Source: Lineus longissimus (taxonomy: Eukaryota; Nemertea; Pilidiophora; Heteronemertea; Lineidae). From it: a stretch of 64,000 nt of DNA. Location of the stretch: NCBI RefSeq assembly GCF_910592395.1, contig NC_088326.1, positions 1,493,001-1,557,000 of the forward strand, written 5' to 3'. A model generated the notes under the pieces. That model ran no database searches, was not told the origin of the DNA, and saw only the letters and a program-made list of their open reading frames with translations. The number at the start of each line of letters is the position of its first letter. The stretch's first letter is position 1. The translations under genes and the position numbers were made by a program. Positions 1 through 11,700 of the stretch are shown here, in pieces.

Positions 1-60
1 AAGTTTCGATTTGGAGGGAGAGGGCTATTAGTCATTATCATCACCTTTTCTCTGTTACAG

Positions 61-3000
61 ACTTGGAATGTTTGGAGTTAAAAAACAACACTCTAGAAGA
101 GGAAGTAGGCAAATTGAAAAACCAGATTGCTGAGCTGTGAGTATAACCTATTTCAGAATATACTCTTCCAAAAGTTTGACAAGAAATCATACTTTTCATG
201 CAGCTTGAAAACCTTGATCCCGCCCGTCCTATGGTTATAGAATCCTTCAAATAGTAGGTGGCACCACTGCCTATAGCCCTTCCATCCCCGTTCCTTTAGG
301 TTTTCTCTGGCAGTCAAGTATTGATATTGTTTTTTAGCACAAACCGAAGATGCCCAAATTGTGGGGAAAGAAAGGAGTCGATCAAGAGCGATTTTACTCA
401 AAATGTTGATCCAGCTGAATCTTCGTGCAGCAAGTCAGCAGAGAATCTGGTTTTCAATGATGAGGCCGATACTACGATTTTGAGAAGACAGAAAAGAAGA
501 AAGAAGGAGGAGGTAAGGTCAATGATATAGCATTTTAACGTTGTATTTTCACTGTCATTTCTGGTTCGCTCTCATTGTGAATGTGACTATGATCTAAGAC
601 TTCATCCTGGGCTTTTAAAGGTCCTGCTATGTTTGTTTCAAAGTTGAAAAAACTGAACTTGAACAATATCCAACTGGGTGATTCTTGTTTTCTATCAATT
701 TCAGCCGTCCTCTCAAGAACGAAAGAAGCGAAGAATGGGCCAAGCAGACGTGACAAGCAACTCTGCAAAAACGCCTGAGGGGCACAAACTCATGCAAAAA
801 CTCGAAACGGAAAGCACGCAGTTTCCAGAACCTCTGAATCCAGCACAAATCCTCGTTGGACAGACGTGTGAAGTTGATTCAGATGTAAACAATGGAAGGA
901 GTGTTTATAAAAATGCTGCAGAGTGGTGTGATCAGATTTCTGTTATTCCAGAGACAGTACCCATGGATTTTGAGCCTGATGAAAAGGAATATGGCGATTT
1001 CGATGATAGGCTTCTTTTGAAGCCAGTATCAGATAAGTCTGTCGTAGTCATTGATACTTCAGACAATGATAGTTTACGAGACGCACCAGATTCAGTAAGG
1101 AAAATGTTCATTTGGTCGCAGAGTCATGATACGACCGTAACAACGAAACTCGATTTTGATACTGAAGGAAAAGTTACCGAAGGTGATCCGAAAGAGATGT
1201 CTCCTGAATCGAAGGTGCGAGATGGTAGGAGGGCGAAGAGTTTGACCCCGAAAGGTCAAAAGGTGAAAGCGGGTGAAGTTAGCATTCAGTTGGGCTACAC
1301 CCAGGCTTTGCAGCTTTTGTCCGATTCAGAGTCTCAGCGGATGGAAAAAAGTGAGGCAGAGGCATCACTATATAGCCCTGTCAAAAAGGGCCTAAAAAAT
1401 GGTGGGAGAGGTCAGCGACGTGATTCGATGTCTAGTGAATTTGCCCGTTTGGAGAATGGATCTGATGGGTCGAGATCACCGGTTTTTGACGGTGTTCAGG
1501 ATCTGAATCATGAACATGACGATAATACAGATCAGGTTCAGCAGAATTCAGGTTCAGGGACGAATTTTAAGAAATCTCCTTTAGTTTCTCAAGGATTCAA
1601 AGTCGGATCGAATCAAAGTTCGGGTGGTTCAAGTGATTCGCCCGTTGTTATCCGACATATAGTTAACAAGGTCAAAATTACATATGATGCCAAAAACCTT
1701 CCACTGGATAAATTGTCCGAAGGTAGTGAAGTCCGAATTGATGTGGCGGGAGAATCAGAAACAAACAGTTACATTGTTAGTTCAAATGGTATAAGGAAGG
1801 ATACTCAGATGCTCGATGTTCCCGGGAGAAAGAATAGCACAGACTCTGATAAGTTATTGGAATCTGTCAATGCAAAATCACAATCGTCGATGAAGAGTCA
1901 GGAATCTGAGATGAGTGGATCACAGAGTTTAGTCTCGTCCAGAATGTCGCTTCATCGAAGTTCTAATCGACAGACGGGGACTGACATGAATAGTTCGGGT
2001 GAAGAAAACATTGCTCGATCTCTGGCGCAGAGCAAATCTGATTCGCATTTGCTTCATCAGAAGAAATCGAAATCAGTAGGGTTGCCCTCGCCTATGAAGT
2101 CAAAACATTCATCGTTGCCCAATTCACCGTTGAGTGTGTCCCAGACGTTTAAAACCAAACTAGCAACGGATGTGAGGAATAGTGACGACGAATTTAAAAG
2201 CGATGCAGGTTTCAAAAATTCCGCTGAGGAAGTCTGGCTTTCTGCCAAGAAACCAGAACCTAAGAAACACAGGGTTAAAACGCCTCTGAATATTACGCTG
2301 AACACGACGGTGACATCGTCGCCGAAGAATTTCCGTCAGCAGACGATCGATTTGACGTTGAAAAAGAACACCGAGATGGATTTGTCTGAAGCTGCGACTT
2401 TCAACGGTGGCGTCCTGTCGTCGAAGAAATCAAACGGTGCCGATAATCCTGACGTGCCGAACCTCAGTTTTGAATTTGACGAAGATGAAGAAGATGAGAA
2501 TGTTCCACCTTCGCCTCAGAAACCAATGTCGCAAAAGTTCCGTCGTCCTAAAACGTTCGCCACTGGAGCTAAATCTAGGAAACGGGAATCTGCAGATGTG
2601 GCCTTTGATCCGGATTTGACCCGTTTCCCATTTCCCTGTACTGAGGTCGGTTCTGAAGTGACTTATATCGACGCAAGTCCCTGCTATAGGAAAAATGATG
2701 CAACCCCTATCGGCACAACTGAAACGAACTTTCATGATTCTGAAATGGATACAAGTTACAGCTTGTTATCGGCTGCAAAGTACAATGGTACGATAGACCC
2801 TGACTTGAATTTATCAGCATATGTGGACTCCGTGGTATCGAACAATGATCAGTCCGAAATGAGTGATAAGATATTGAGTAAATCTTGTAGTGTTGTTTTT
2901 GGTAAAGATGGAATCATTGTCGGCAGCTCAGCCCAGAGTGTGGCTGACCCTCTGCTTTGCACTGAGTCAAACCTTTCAGAGGAAGTACCGTTCCATTCCA

Positions 3001-5187
3001 CTTGTCGCAGTGTCACATTTGGAAAGGGTGGAACAGTTTCTGCAGGACTTCCGCCAAATTTTTCCGAACTTGCTTCAGAGATTCCGCAGAACTCTGAATT
3101 TCCTGTAGCACCTGGGCATGAGGTTGCATTCAACAGGCGTAAAATCAGAAATCGTAGCCGCCATGGAAAACCTGAAGCTGATTTGTTAGATAGTGAGGTA
3201 TCACCACCACTTCCTCAGTCAGCAAGACTTGGCAGCCGGAAAGCAAAAAACAGATCTCAGAAAAAATCACCGGAAAAACCCAGCTTGTTGCTTAATCCCG
3301 ATTACGATTCTCAACTCGATTTTGCTGGACAGGACTCGGAGAAAAGTTTCAAGTTTAGTGGGAGGCCGAAACGAGGGATCAAAAGTCAGGAGACGGCGCC
3401 GAGTACAGTGTCAAGGAAATCTCATTCCAAAGTTGGGCAAAAGAAATTTGAGGCCAGTCAAGCCACTAATGACAATAGTAAGAATCAGAGCTCTAAATTT
3501 TCCCAAAAATCAATGCGAGGATTAGACAAGACTTCAAAACGTGACGTGTCGGGTGTAAAAGCTGGAAAAGGTCGTAAAAAATCTGCTTTGCCAGATGAGA
3601 CAAGTTATGTTTTGACAGAAAAACTGGATGATGCGGTGATGGTTTCGGGGAACGGTGGCCATTTTGAATACGATGGTGATGCCATGATGGCCGACATGTG
3701 CAAGAGTATGAAATTTGGTGCACGGCCGAAAACTTTTGCAGAGGTACCTCAATCTCCAGACGAATTGGACATTTTGTTATTTGATGCTAATAATGCAGGG
3801 TCTGAGGTCAATGAGGGAAAGACTGATGCCCTGGGAATTGGGAACCAGAAGGATGTTGATCTGGAAGAGGACAGTCAGGGATTGGGAGATGACAATGAAT
3901 ACCCCTGTCCTGGTATTGTGGCGACACCTGTTGATGAGAGCGAGAGAAGCATCTCACGTAGACGAAGGAAAGAGAGGAAGGAGCAACGACTTATTGATAA
4001 CAGTTTTGATAGGTAAGAATCTTCACCCCTTCCCCGGCCGGTCCCCTTGGAAATGGCATATGGGTTTACAGTTTACCTCCCCTATACTTAGGACTCCTCT
4101 CAAAGAGCATTTGTCTTTCCCTAGGGTCCGTACATGTAGTACACTACTACTGAACTTTAAACATATCTTTTATCTCCGCAGGGTACCTAAGGATGACGGA
4201 CCGGATTACGCCTACTGCAAAGTCGAAAGGAATCGCCAGAAGAGGAATCACTGTATGCATGGACATGACTGTGCTGGATGTAAGGATGTAAGTGATCGAT
4301 CACTACTACGCCACCTATAAATGGCAAAAGCATATCTCGTTTGCTATGAAGCTCTTCATTTGGTATTCATAGTCTGATCTGACGTCCGTTGCAAAAATTA
4401 CAACTCTTTTTTTCACCTCCAGTATTACGATTATCTACCTGAGGAAGAGCGACAGAAACGAATGCAAGAATCGTCCCGCCATCGAGCTTATTACGTCCCT
4501 CCAGACACACCGCCAAATTTCTGGTGTCTGAACATCCCATCGACACAGAGTCTTAGCATGAACATGAAAGGTATGTGTTGCCTATGATGCAAAGACTACT
4601 TCAAAGTCAAGTTATTGGTGTGAACCACTGGGCTAATTGTCATTCCCAACACTTTGCAACATCTAGCCCTAAATTCTTATATATGTGGGCAAAATAGTCT
4701 AACAAGACTGTTCTCCAGTATCAACAAGAAGAAGAGAAACCACTGACAGTTACGTGAATTTAGAATCTGCCAGTTGTCAGTGTGCAAATTGCTCGTATGT
4801 ACTGACGGTGACAATCGAATCCAAGCCCACGTCAGCCCAATTGTTGATACACTTAAGCGTGTTGCACACTGATGACTGACTACTGCTAAGGTCAGGTGAC
4901 TGTATAAGGCCAGGTGACTGTATAAGGTCAGGTGACTGTATAAGGTCAGGTGACTGTATAAGGTCAGGTGACTGTATACAAGATGCCAAGATTGGTTTTG
5001 AAAACCTTAGCATGGTCCTCACTCCTGTTTTTCTCAACTTCTAGGTCACCTCGATGAATCCTTTTCTGCTGGACCGGCCAGCATCAAATCACCCGAACCG
5101 AAACCAGCCAAAGCCAAGGGAAAGGAGAAGTTCCGTCGCAAAAACAAATTGACGATTCTACCTCCGAAATTCGATGATAAAAGCTGA
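61..5187 (+). CDS. RBBP8: CtIP/RBBP8 (Sae2-like) DNA end-resection factor, 5' end outside window
   Basis: Exons read as 61-136, 338-512, 705-4012, 4182-4287, 4423-4570, 5045-5187; frame stays open across all junctions (about 1,318 residues seen, start missing). The first exon is a leucine/glutamate coiled coil (ELKNNTLEEEVGKLKNQIAE). The second carries a CPNCG CxxC motif, as in the CtIP N-terminal region. The 3.3-kb third exon is a low-complexity Ser/Asp/Lys-rich disordered stretch rich in SP, TP and SQ sites. The last three exons hold the diagnostic Sae2/CtIP C-terminal domain: CxxC (HDCAGCKDYYDYLPEEER), SSRHRAYYVPPDTPPNFW and IPSTQS. The TP in PPDTPPNFW aligns with the CDK site Thr847 of human CtIP, and the TQ of PSTQS with Thr859. 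Known role: cofactor of MRE11-RAD50-NBS1 in the nucleus, starting double-strand-break resection. Human CtIP is 897 aa, so this one is much longer, through the central exon. Confidence 0.93.
4888..4977. repeat. 18-bp tandem repeat, about 5 copies, in last CtIP intron
   Basis: The unit aaggtcaggtgactgtat is repeated about five times with one substitution (aaggcc in one copy). It lies in the intron before the final CtIP exon, ending about 65 bp before the acceptor. Confidence 0.9.
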
Positions 5188-5663
5188 ACAGACTCGGCAA
5201 ATGCTTCTTTTACGATGACATGTACACCTAGTGGTAGCCAGCTGTGTTACCACTAGGCCTTGCGTCCCCTTCATCGAAGCCGCACCCGCAAAAATATTGC
5301 AGTACTTCAGGCCATTACTCATCACTAATTGAAATGATAACGTCACATGATGCACTTGGGTTTTGAAAAAACTTTGATAGATTTTGAGTGAGTTTCGCTA
5401 CCGATTGAAGGCAGGAAAGAAATTCAGAGAAATGTTCAGAATGATTTGTTTATTGTCTCCTGCCTCAGCAGATTAACCATTATCCGGCGATATTATACTA
5501 ATATTTTGTCTAAACTGATACATGTACACACATTTGTGCTCTAACTTATCGAAAGGTTGTAATTTTGGAATCATAAATTTTGAATAATTTGACAAATCTC
5601 CTGTACATTGAATGCCTGTAATTGTATTGACTATTGATGTGTTCATTCCGACATTGGAAGGAC

Positions 5664-5669
5664 AATAAA
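5664..5669 (+). terminator. Polyadenylation signal of CtIP
   Basis: AATAAA lies 477 nt after the CtIP stop codon in an AT-rich 3' flank. It is the first canonical hexamer after the stop that I noticed, giving a 3' UTR of about 500 nt. Confidence 0.6.
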
Positions 5670-5676
5670 GAGTACA

Positions 5677-5774
5677 TTACACATATACATGTATTATTCT
5701 TGTATTATTTTACTGAATAGCAGTATACTACACATATACATGTATTATTCTTGTATTATTTTACTGAATAGCAG
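5677..5774. repeat. Tandem duplication of a ~50-bp AT-rich segment
   Basis: The segment running from acacatatacatgtattatt to ctgaatagcagt occurs twice back to back just downstream of the CtIP polyadenylation signal. The copies are nearly identical, indicating a recent duplication. Confidence 0.85.
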
Positions 5775-6134
5775 TCCCGGGCAGAAACCCAGGCTGTCGG
5801 TAAGAGGGGCTCTCTCTATCATGAAAGGATACCATGACTGACCAGGAATGGAACCCGGTACTAGAGGTGGCAGGCACTGATCTGTCCACTGCAACACTCT
5901 GATAGCCCTTACTAAGGTGGAACCACTCAGTGCAGAGGACAGCATCAAGGGCCGTGTCAAATAACACTACACAGTGTGGACAGGTCCGTTTTGCCTCCTT
6001 GTTCTCTGATCAAATTCTGAACCTCTATACTGTAGGACGGCTGCAAGAGCCAAGGCTTGGAGAAGGAGAAGCCCTTTGGTATTTCAGAATATCATGGTCA
6101 AATTCAAGAGTTTGCAAGACCAGTTGTCCTAGCC

Positions 6135-6325
6135 TATACATCCTTCCCGAAATTGGTGGCTTGCATTGGAACTAACTTTTTCCCCCTTGTCCGTCATTAA
6201 AGGCATTCAAGTGTGTTGGTCAACCATGACTATCTCCTTTGTCCCTCCACCCTAAGGCCGAGTTTCCCCTTATGACATCACTATTTCGGACACTCACCGC
6301 CCCATTTCTGGAAAGGTGTATACAG
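6135..6325. repeat. Dispersed repeat, copy 1 (second copy at 9003-9190)
   Basis: About 185 bp, starting near 'catccttcccgaaattggtg' and ending near 'ctggaaaggtgtatacag', is repeated with about 90% identity in the last FAM21 intron. No coding potential or clear terminal repeats were seen. It is probably a SINE or MITE fragment. Confidence 0.8.
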
Positions 6326-6529
6326 CAAGCCAAGAAGTTGTCTGTATCAGGTACCACCAACCACCCAAGTGGTATTGGGGTTTAAGTAGTACTTGAAGAG
6401 TTGTAGGTGGATATCAGAGTTGACCTGTATAATAAGGAGTGAAAGCTGCAGGTTGGTTCAACCTTGCCAGATTGGCTGAAGGAGAGGAGCCAGACTACAA
6501 TCAGACTCCTGGTCCTCCAGTCCTCACAT

Positions 6530-6604
6530 GGGAGTCAGCCAGGCAGAAAGCTGCCAACCAACTTGAGTGGAGGACCCTGTTGGAAGCCCCATGTGCCTCC
6601 TGAC
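6530..6604 (+). mobile_element. Possible LINE ORF2 C-terminal remnant
   Basis: A short frame reads ARQKAANQLEWRTLLEAPCA and then a stop. This resembles the C-terminal tail of many invertebrate LINE reverse-transcriptase proteins (W-R-x-L/F-V/L-E-A-x-C-A before the stop). No reverse-transcriptase core motif is nearby, so this is tentative. Confidence 0.35.
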
Positions 6605-8696
6605 TCACCAAGGGTCCTTAGTAAGTAAGAGTACGTCACAAAGGCCGTCACATTTGTAAACAAAGGGAAAGAAACTAAATCAAACACTTCGGTAAATCAT
6701 ATACTTTTTATTACCTGATTAAGATAATACTTAATAGACAATTTCTTTACAATTTGTACATAATATTGATACATATTATTACATATTATTACAATCCAGG
6801 ATTACTACCTTGAATATTCAATTTTCTTAAACTGTCTCCAAATATAACAAAGAGGTCACTGTGGTCTTTAAAGCAAGTACAGATTGTTAAGTGCGCTGTT
6901 TTGTGGGACTCACAGGTCCAGGGTGTTACTAAGGATGATGACACCATCGCATTTACCTTCAGTATTGAATTTCATCCGCCAGGCCTCTCATACACAAAGT
7001 CTAACGTTGTCTGTATCCAAATTAGGGGCGCTGGCTATTGTTAGCTGGGACAGATATGCATTTCATCCAAATTTGACTTGTGGAGTACATTAGTCCTTTT
7101 TTGATAGCAGACGACAGGCTTAAGTATATAAATTATCATATAAAAGGGATTCTGTTAAGTTTCTAGCAGAACCAAGTCTGCCTACACCTGTATAAGATAG
7201 GAGTTAGCTCCAAAATCAATAGAGCTTCAAACCCAGTCGGCATTCTTTTAGAGACACCCTGTACTTCTGTACTAACAAAAACTGTAGATAAATGCCAAAG
7301 AGGGATGGAAGTGCGTCACTTTGGAGTTGAGTATGGCCCACAGAAAAGTGTCATATATTGTTTATTCATTTTAAGTGTGGGCAGCCAATTTCACCTTGTT
7401 ATAGCCTGAGGTAACATACATGTATTTGAAAAAAATTTACCCAAAGAATAGTTTAGAAATAGAAGAGTTCCTCTAAGTCCTGATATGATTATGTTTCGAA
7501 TTAGAATTTCATCTCATCTTTGCATTACATGTACATGTATATATCACAAGCATAATGTACACAAATAACTCCATAGTGACACACTTTCACTACCCTCCTT
7601 GGGTAAATGCATAAACTGTTGATACACTAACAATCACAAGACTGGTTACTGCACATCACCGCACAACATCTAAACCCTGGAAGTTAAATGCTGCCCTCAG
7701 AATTCATAAAGCAACACAATAGGCCACCTCACTCTTTCTGGATCCTGCAGAATGTCTTGACCCAAAAATCACCTCCCTGTGTCAATGATGGTTGGAGGTC
7801 ATGGAAAATCATAACGCAACAAGTATACAGGTCATTTTGGATCCCCAAGCACTGGACAAATGTCCACATAAAGCTATATATAATATCATTCTTGCAACTT
7901 TAGCAGCTTGATTATATATTTTGATCAAATCCCCAACAAACACTGAGACCTTCTTAGTTCCCATCTGATAACAATCTTGATAACCCTGGAATAAGTTATC
8001 ATGCATTTTGCATGTGCAAACATGATGGTATACTGTAAAACTGGTCAAGAGACATCATGACTTTCTAATACATGAAGCACTTAATTTAGTTAATGAATAT
8101 TACATTACAATGCAGAGCAGTAGCTCCTTGCTGTCCTTACAGTACATTTTCTATAACTTGGCCTGATTGTGTGAAGTTTGTCACAATATTTGAATGTCTG
8201 TTCCTGATCACAGTTAGGGCTATACAAATAATCTCTTATAAACAATTTAAATCTATAATGGAATTGAAGTGGCAAATTCTGGACAATTTGACAAGCAGTT
8301 GTAAAGTTAGATTATCCGCCTAGCCCAAGATGTGGCAGTTTAGATCAAAATTTTCAACGAAAGATGCAACACTTTCGAAATTATGATTACCTTGCATCAA
8401 GATGATCTATCGAGGGTTTGACCTTAAAATGCTCCCATGTGGGCTGACCAATTTCAAACATATAGAGAAACAAAACAAGCTGAAAGTGCCAACATATTTT
8501 AAGGTCAGAGCGGCAGTAGACGTCAGGTTATGAATTGAGTATCGTACGTGAATCTAACTTGAAAACTGCTTGCCTGACGCACCGAGAGTAACCCCTGTCC
8601 TGTTGTCGAAATACCCAGGCTTAGCTCTCAGTCTTGGTGAGGCTGGCCCGGCAACACTCCCAACTCAAGAGTTACTCCCAGCACAAACGAAGTCAA
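6605..8696. other. Intergenic, CtIP to FAM21 (tail-to-tail)
   Basis: AT-rich sequence with no open frame longer than about 80 codons and no recognisable protein motif. I see only ordinary 3'-flank sequence. Confidence 0.6.
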
Positions 8697-8702
8697 ATTT
8701 AT
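8697..8702 (-). terminator. Polyadenylation signal of FAM21
   Basis: AATAAA on the minus strand (tttatt on plus), only 35 nt beyond the FAM21 stop codon, giving a very short 3' UTR. Confidence 0.6.
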
Positions 8703-8736
8703 TGAGCAGCAATCAAACTTCATTTGATCAGTACAG

Positions 8737-11700
8737 CTACGACTGCATGGCATTGAGAGGGTCGTCAAAAATACTCGGAGCATTTTCATCGAATATTGAA
8801 GCGTCATCTTTTGCCGACGTCGTCTTTTTCTTCGGCGTGGTCGTTTTTTTGGTCTTGGGTTTCGATGTCGGTGAGGAGGACTTGGGTGTTGCGAAGATAT
8901 CGTCTGAAGGGAGGTCAAATCATAGACTAAAAGTGAATAACTGGGACTTTTCAAGCAGTAGTGACGTCTATCTGAGAGCTCTCATGATATTCAAAGTGTC
9001 ACCATATACATGCTTCCCGAAATTTGTGGCTTGCATTGGAACTAACTTTTCCCCCCGTGTCCGTCATTAAAGGCATTCAAGTGTGTTGGTCAACCATGAC
9101 TATCTTCTTTGTCCCTCCACCAGAAGGCCTAGTTTCCCCTAATGACATCACACACACAGCGCCCCATTTCTGGAAAGGTGTATACAGTAACTGGATTAAC
9201 TTAAAATGTTCCCCAAATGTGTATAAACAATAAAACCACACTCACCAACATCTCCCTTGAACAAACTCTTGGACCCTGCATCTGTCTTCTTCTTCTTCTT
9301 CTTCTCCTTAGGCGCAGACGCAGGTAGCGACGCGAAGATGTCCGTCTCATCTTTGAACAAGTCTTCATCTTTCGTCTTCTCCTTCTTAAGCTTAGTGACT
9401 TTCTTGACAGGTTTGGCGAATAGGTCATCATCGTCCTGGAGAAAGGCAAGCGACTTTTATGATAATAACATTGAATGTGCTTGTACTCGAATAACCTTTT
9501 GATTTGATTCACAAGCCCTTCGCCATAGTATTGAAAATGGGTTTATACTCACTGCAGTCCTACTGTTCCTGCTCCTATCCTTTGGGCCGGCCCGTGTTGC
9601 TTGTCTCCTTGACTTCCTACCCTTGGTATAAAGTTTACTCCTCCAGAGCATATATTAGTTGTCTACTTGACTTGATTACACAAACTGAACTGGCCAACTA
9701 GCAAAGTCCACCTGTTGGTCCTCTGTAAAACTACACTAGTATCACCACCTGGACTCGGGTGGTACTACTAAAAATTAACTGAATATGTTCCAATAACAAG
9801 TATTACCCTTACTGTAAGCCTGTACATTCCTGTTCAAGCTCGTGTCCACTATAGTCAAATATCAGGAAAACATTTTTCTTACCTCAAATGCGTCTGCTTT
9901 CTTAGTCGTTGTTGACTGTTTTGTTTTTGGGGCAAATATGTCAACTTCATCATCATCCATGGCCGTGGCAGAGGGCTGCGATTCAGTGACGACGGGCTTC
10001 GGTTCTGTAAAACATTACCATAAATTAAATACTGAAAAATTATGAACTTTCAAACACTTTATTTGGATAAAATTATTATGATTCAGAACCTGTCTTGAAA
10101 TACCTTTTGAGCTCAATCACTTCAGGATATTTTTGAAGTAGGCCTACATGTATTACACTGCGAGTTCAGGGAAATGCACATGTGCACAGCACTGAATAAG
10201 AAATTATGGCAGTAAGGAGTCTGTCTCAAACACTCACCTTTTTTCTTATTGACACTGGAATCAGCAAATATGTCATCATTGTCATCCATAACACTAGATT
10301 TTGATTTTGTAACCTTTGTTGATTTCGATGCAAAGATATCCTCTTCATCTGTTGCCGGACTTTTGAATAAATCTGGGGCCGGCTTCTCTCCATTTTTCTC
10401 CTCTGCACTCCTGAATATGTCATTTGTTTCACTTTTCTGGCTTGATTTTGGAGCAAAAATATCTAAGTCACTAGGCACTTTACTTTTCTTAGGTCCAGAG
10501 GCGAATATGTCATCACCGTCTGCTAAACCTGATGATTTTGCACTGATGATATCACCAGAATCCTGTTTCTGCGGAACTGATTTTTTCCCGGACCCGAATA
10601 TATCGTCCTCGTCACCTAACGGCGGACCATTACCCTTTGATATTTCAACAGATTTAAACATGTCATTGTCTGTGGAATCTTTTTTTGTTGACGAGGAATC
10701 CGCACCAAATGAAAACAAAGGATCTGATTGGCTAGTTTCAGGAAATAAATCATCATTTCCGAATAAGTCGCGACCTCTTCCAGCAGGAGGTGTAGCTGTC
10801 ACCTCAGGCGGTTGTGACGTTATATCTGGCAATTTCGGCTGAGTAACTATAGAATTCACCACAGGTGGAGCCTCTAATACTGTTGTTAATGCGTCTATTT
10901 CGTCAATTGGTCCATTTTGCTGTCCATTTGAAGCACCTTGCGGACCACCACGACCTCGTGATGGCAGACGTCTTTTTTGTTGTATTTTCGCTCGACCCTA
11001 CAAATAAGAAGAAAACAATGAACTCTAACACATGTAAATAACAGAAATGGGCCTCATTCCAATAACTGTATACTGGAGCAGGTTAAAGTCTTTTTACTCT
11101 AAACAAAGACCAGAGATATCCTAAATTCTCCATACCTTTGTCAATGATTGTAAAGTATTCGCCGAGGCCGGTTGATCGAACCCAATCGCCACCTGCTCCG
11201 GCTCTTTGATAGGTGGAGCTGCACCAGGCAGCAGAGCTTGAGGATTGATGTTCAACCCGGCCGCCTTGATTTTCGAGGGACTAACGCTGCTCCGTTGCGT
11301 GTCGACGTTGCTAACTGGTTCCGGCGTTCTTTCAACTTTTGGGGCCGGTTTACCGAACGTGTCATCTGCATCATCAAATAACGGATCTTAAAACAGAAAA
11401 CAACAACAAAATAAAATATGCCTCAACAAGTGAAGTTTCATCACAAAATCAGATGTATTTGTTTTTCTATTCTGGGGAAAAAAGGCTTCAAAGTTTGAAC
11501 TCTCAACCTCCACAAGTCATCAACTTTTCACACCGTTGCTCCCCTTATGGTAAAAGCTCGACCCACTCATTCCTTACCTGCCACTGGCATTTTCAGCACA
11601 ACTTCTGGTTTCTCTTCTTTAGGACTAGAGGCCGCTTTCTTTGCTGCGAAGGGGTCCATGCCACCAAACATGGACACACCACCGACTGGCTTCTTGGACT

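Noticed and set aside
2430-2735. Antisense frames within CtIP exon 3
   Set aside because: Shadow frames of a long coding exon; no independent motif.
8570-9070. 166-codon plus-strand frame over the FAM21 3' end
   Set aside because: It is the antisense shadow of the last FAM21 exon plus intron.
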